Shown here piece by piece: positions 5,941 to 6,211 of a stretch of DNA of 6,211 bases; position 1 is the first letter of the stretch; each line of letters starts with the position of its first letter. Both the position numbers and the translations under genes were made by a program. Source of the DNA: an uncultured Roseateles sp. GTDB taxonomy: Bacteria > Pseudomonadota > Gammaproteobacteria > Burkholderiales > Burkholderiaceae. Under the pieces are notes generated by a model that made no database searches, was not told where the DNA came from, and worked only from the letters and a program-made list of their open reading frames with translations. The stretch covers positions 1 to 6,211 of the forward strand of contig CAMLKW010000244.1 in assembly GCA_946480605.1 (NCBI GenBank), given 5' to 3'.

Positions 5941-6211
5941 TTGCGGTCCTGCAACGGGTGCGCGAGGCGCGCGTGGAGGTGGGCGGCGCCGTCGTGGGCG
6001 CCATCCCGCAAGGCCTGCTGATGCTGGTCTGCGCCGAGCCCATCGACACCGAGGCCACGGCCGAGAAGCTCATCGCCAAGGTGCTGAAGCTGCGCGTGTT
6101 CAGCGACGAGGCCGGCAAGATGAACCGCAGCCTGCAGGACGTGGGCGGCGGCCTGCTCATCGTCAGCCAGTTCACGCTGGCGGCCGACACCGCGGGCGGC
6201 AACCGGCCCAG
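5937..6211 (+). CDS. dtd: D-aminoacyl-tRNA deacylase (Dtd), 5' part, cut by window edge
   Basis: The first 91 residues are present, out of about 145-150 usual for the family. Dtd hydrolyses D-aminoacyl-tRNAs (for example D-Tyr-tRNA) and mischarged Gly-tRNAAla, freeing tRNA for protein synthesis. The opening [15 protein letters not shown] and the catalytic-site motif SQFTLAAD (77-84, Thr80) match E. coli Dtd closely, as does FSDEAGKMN (55-63). The C-terminal cis-proline motif lies beyond the window. The start is a GTG at 5937-5939 that shares bases with the CDF stop (GTGA); it is the only start giving the conserved N-terminus, and implies translational coupling to the transporter gene. Identity is secure although the gene is incomplete. 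Confidence 0.94.
   Translation, partial: MIAVLQRVREARVEVGGAVVGAIPQGLLMLVCAEPIDTEATAEKLIAKVLKLRVFSDEAGKMNRSLQDVGGGLLIVSQFTLAADTAGGNRP

Overview
The window is high-GC, densely packed bacterial DNA that looks like a chromosomal housekeeping region of a betaproteobacterium, most likely Burkholderiales. The grounds are the G/C-rich third codon positions, the argB / pyrimidine 5'-nucleotidase / slmA neighbourhood and the family-level look of each protein. I cannot name a genus from the sequence alone. There is no sign of a prophage, insertion sequence, CRISPR array or RNA gene.

Layout: positions 1-4987 hold eight genes, all on the minus strand and transcribed from right to left: argB (acetylglutamate kinase), a HAD-family pyrimidine 5'-nucleotidase, an orphan NarL/LuxR-type response regulator, slmA (nucleoid occlusion), a DUF815-type AAA+ ATPase, a MutT-like Nudix hydrolase, hisI and hisE. 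Junctions are 4-8 bp overlaps or gaps of 4-13 bp. The one exception is a 77-bp gap in front of the response regulator, so the run may be one long operon or two (argB-nucleotidase, and regulator to hisE). A 56-bp divergent intergenic region (4988-5043) separates argB from a plus-strand pair: a cation diffusion facilitator (CDF) metal transporter and dtd (D-aminoacyl-tRNA deacylase). The two overlap as GTGA, and dtd is cut by the right edge of the window.

How the genes fit together: argB serves arginine synthesis. HisI and HisE catalyse two adjacent early steps of histidine synthesis and sit at the tail of the run without hisF beside them. The nucleotidase and MutT are probable nucleotide-pool cleaners, and Dtd removes D-amino acids from mischarged tRNA, so quality control is a recurring theme. 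SlmA couples chromosome position to FtsZ assembly. The response regulator has no kinase in the window and is the least expected member.

I found no clearly new system. The items most worth a second look are the response regulator placed between the nucleotidase and slmA, a pair of GGA-N3-TCC repeats just upstream of it, the uncharacterised ATPase translationally coupled to mutT, hisI-hisE attached to an argB/slmA transcription unit, and a compact alternating CTGG/CCAG element over the argB ribosome binding site.
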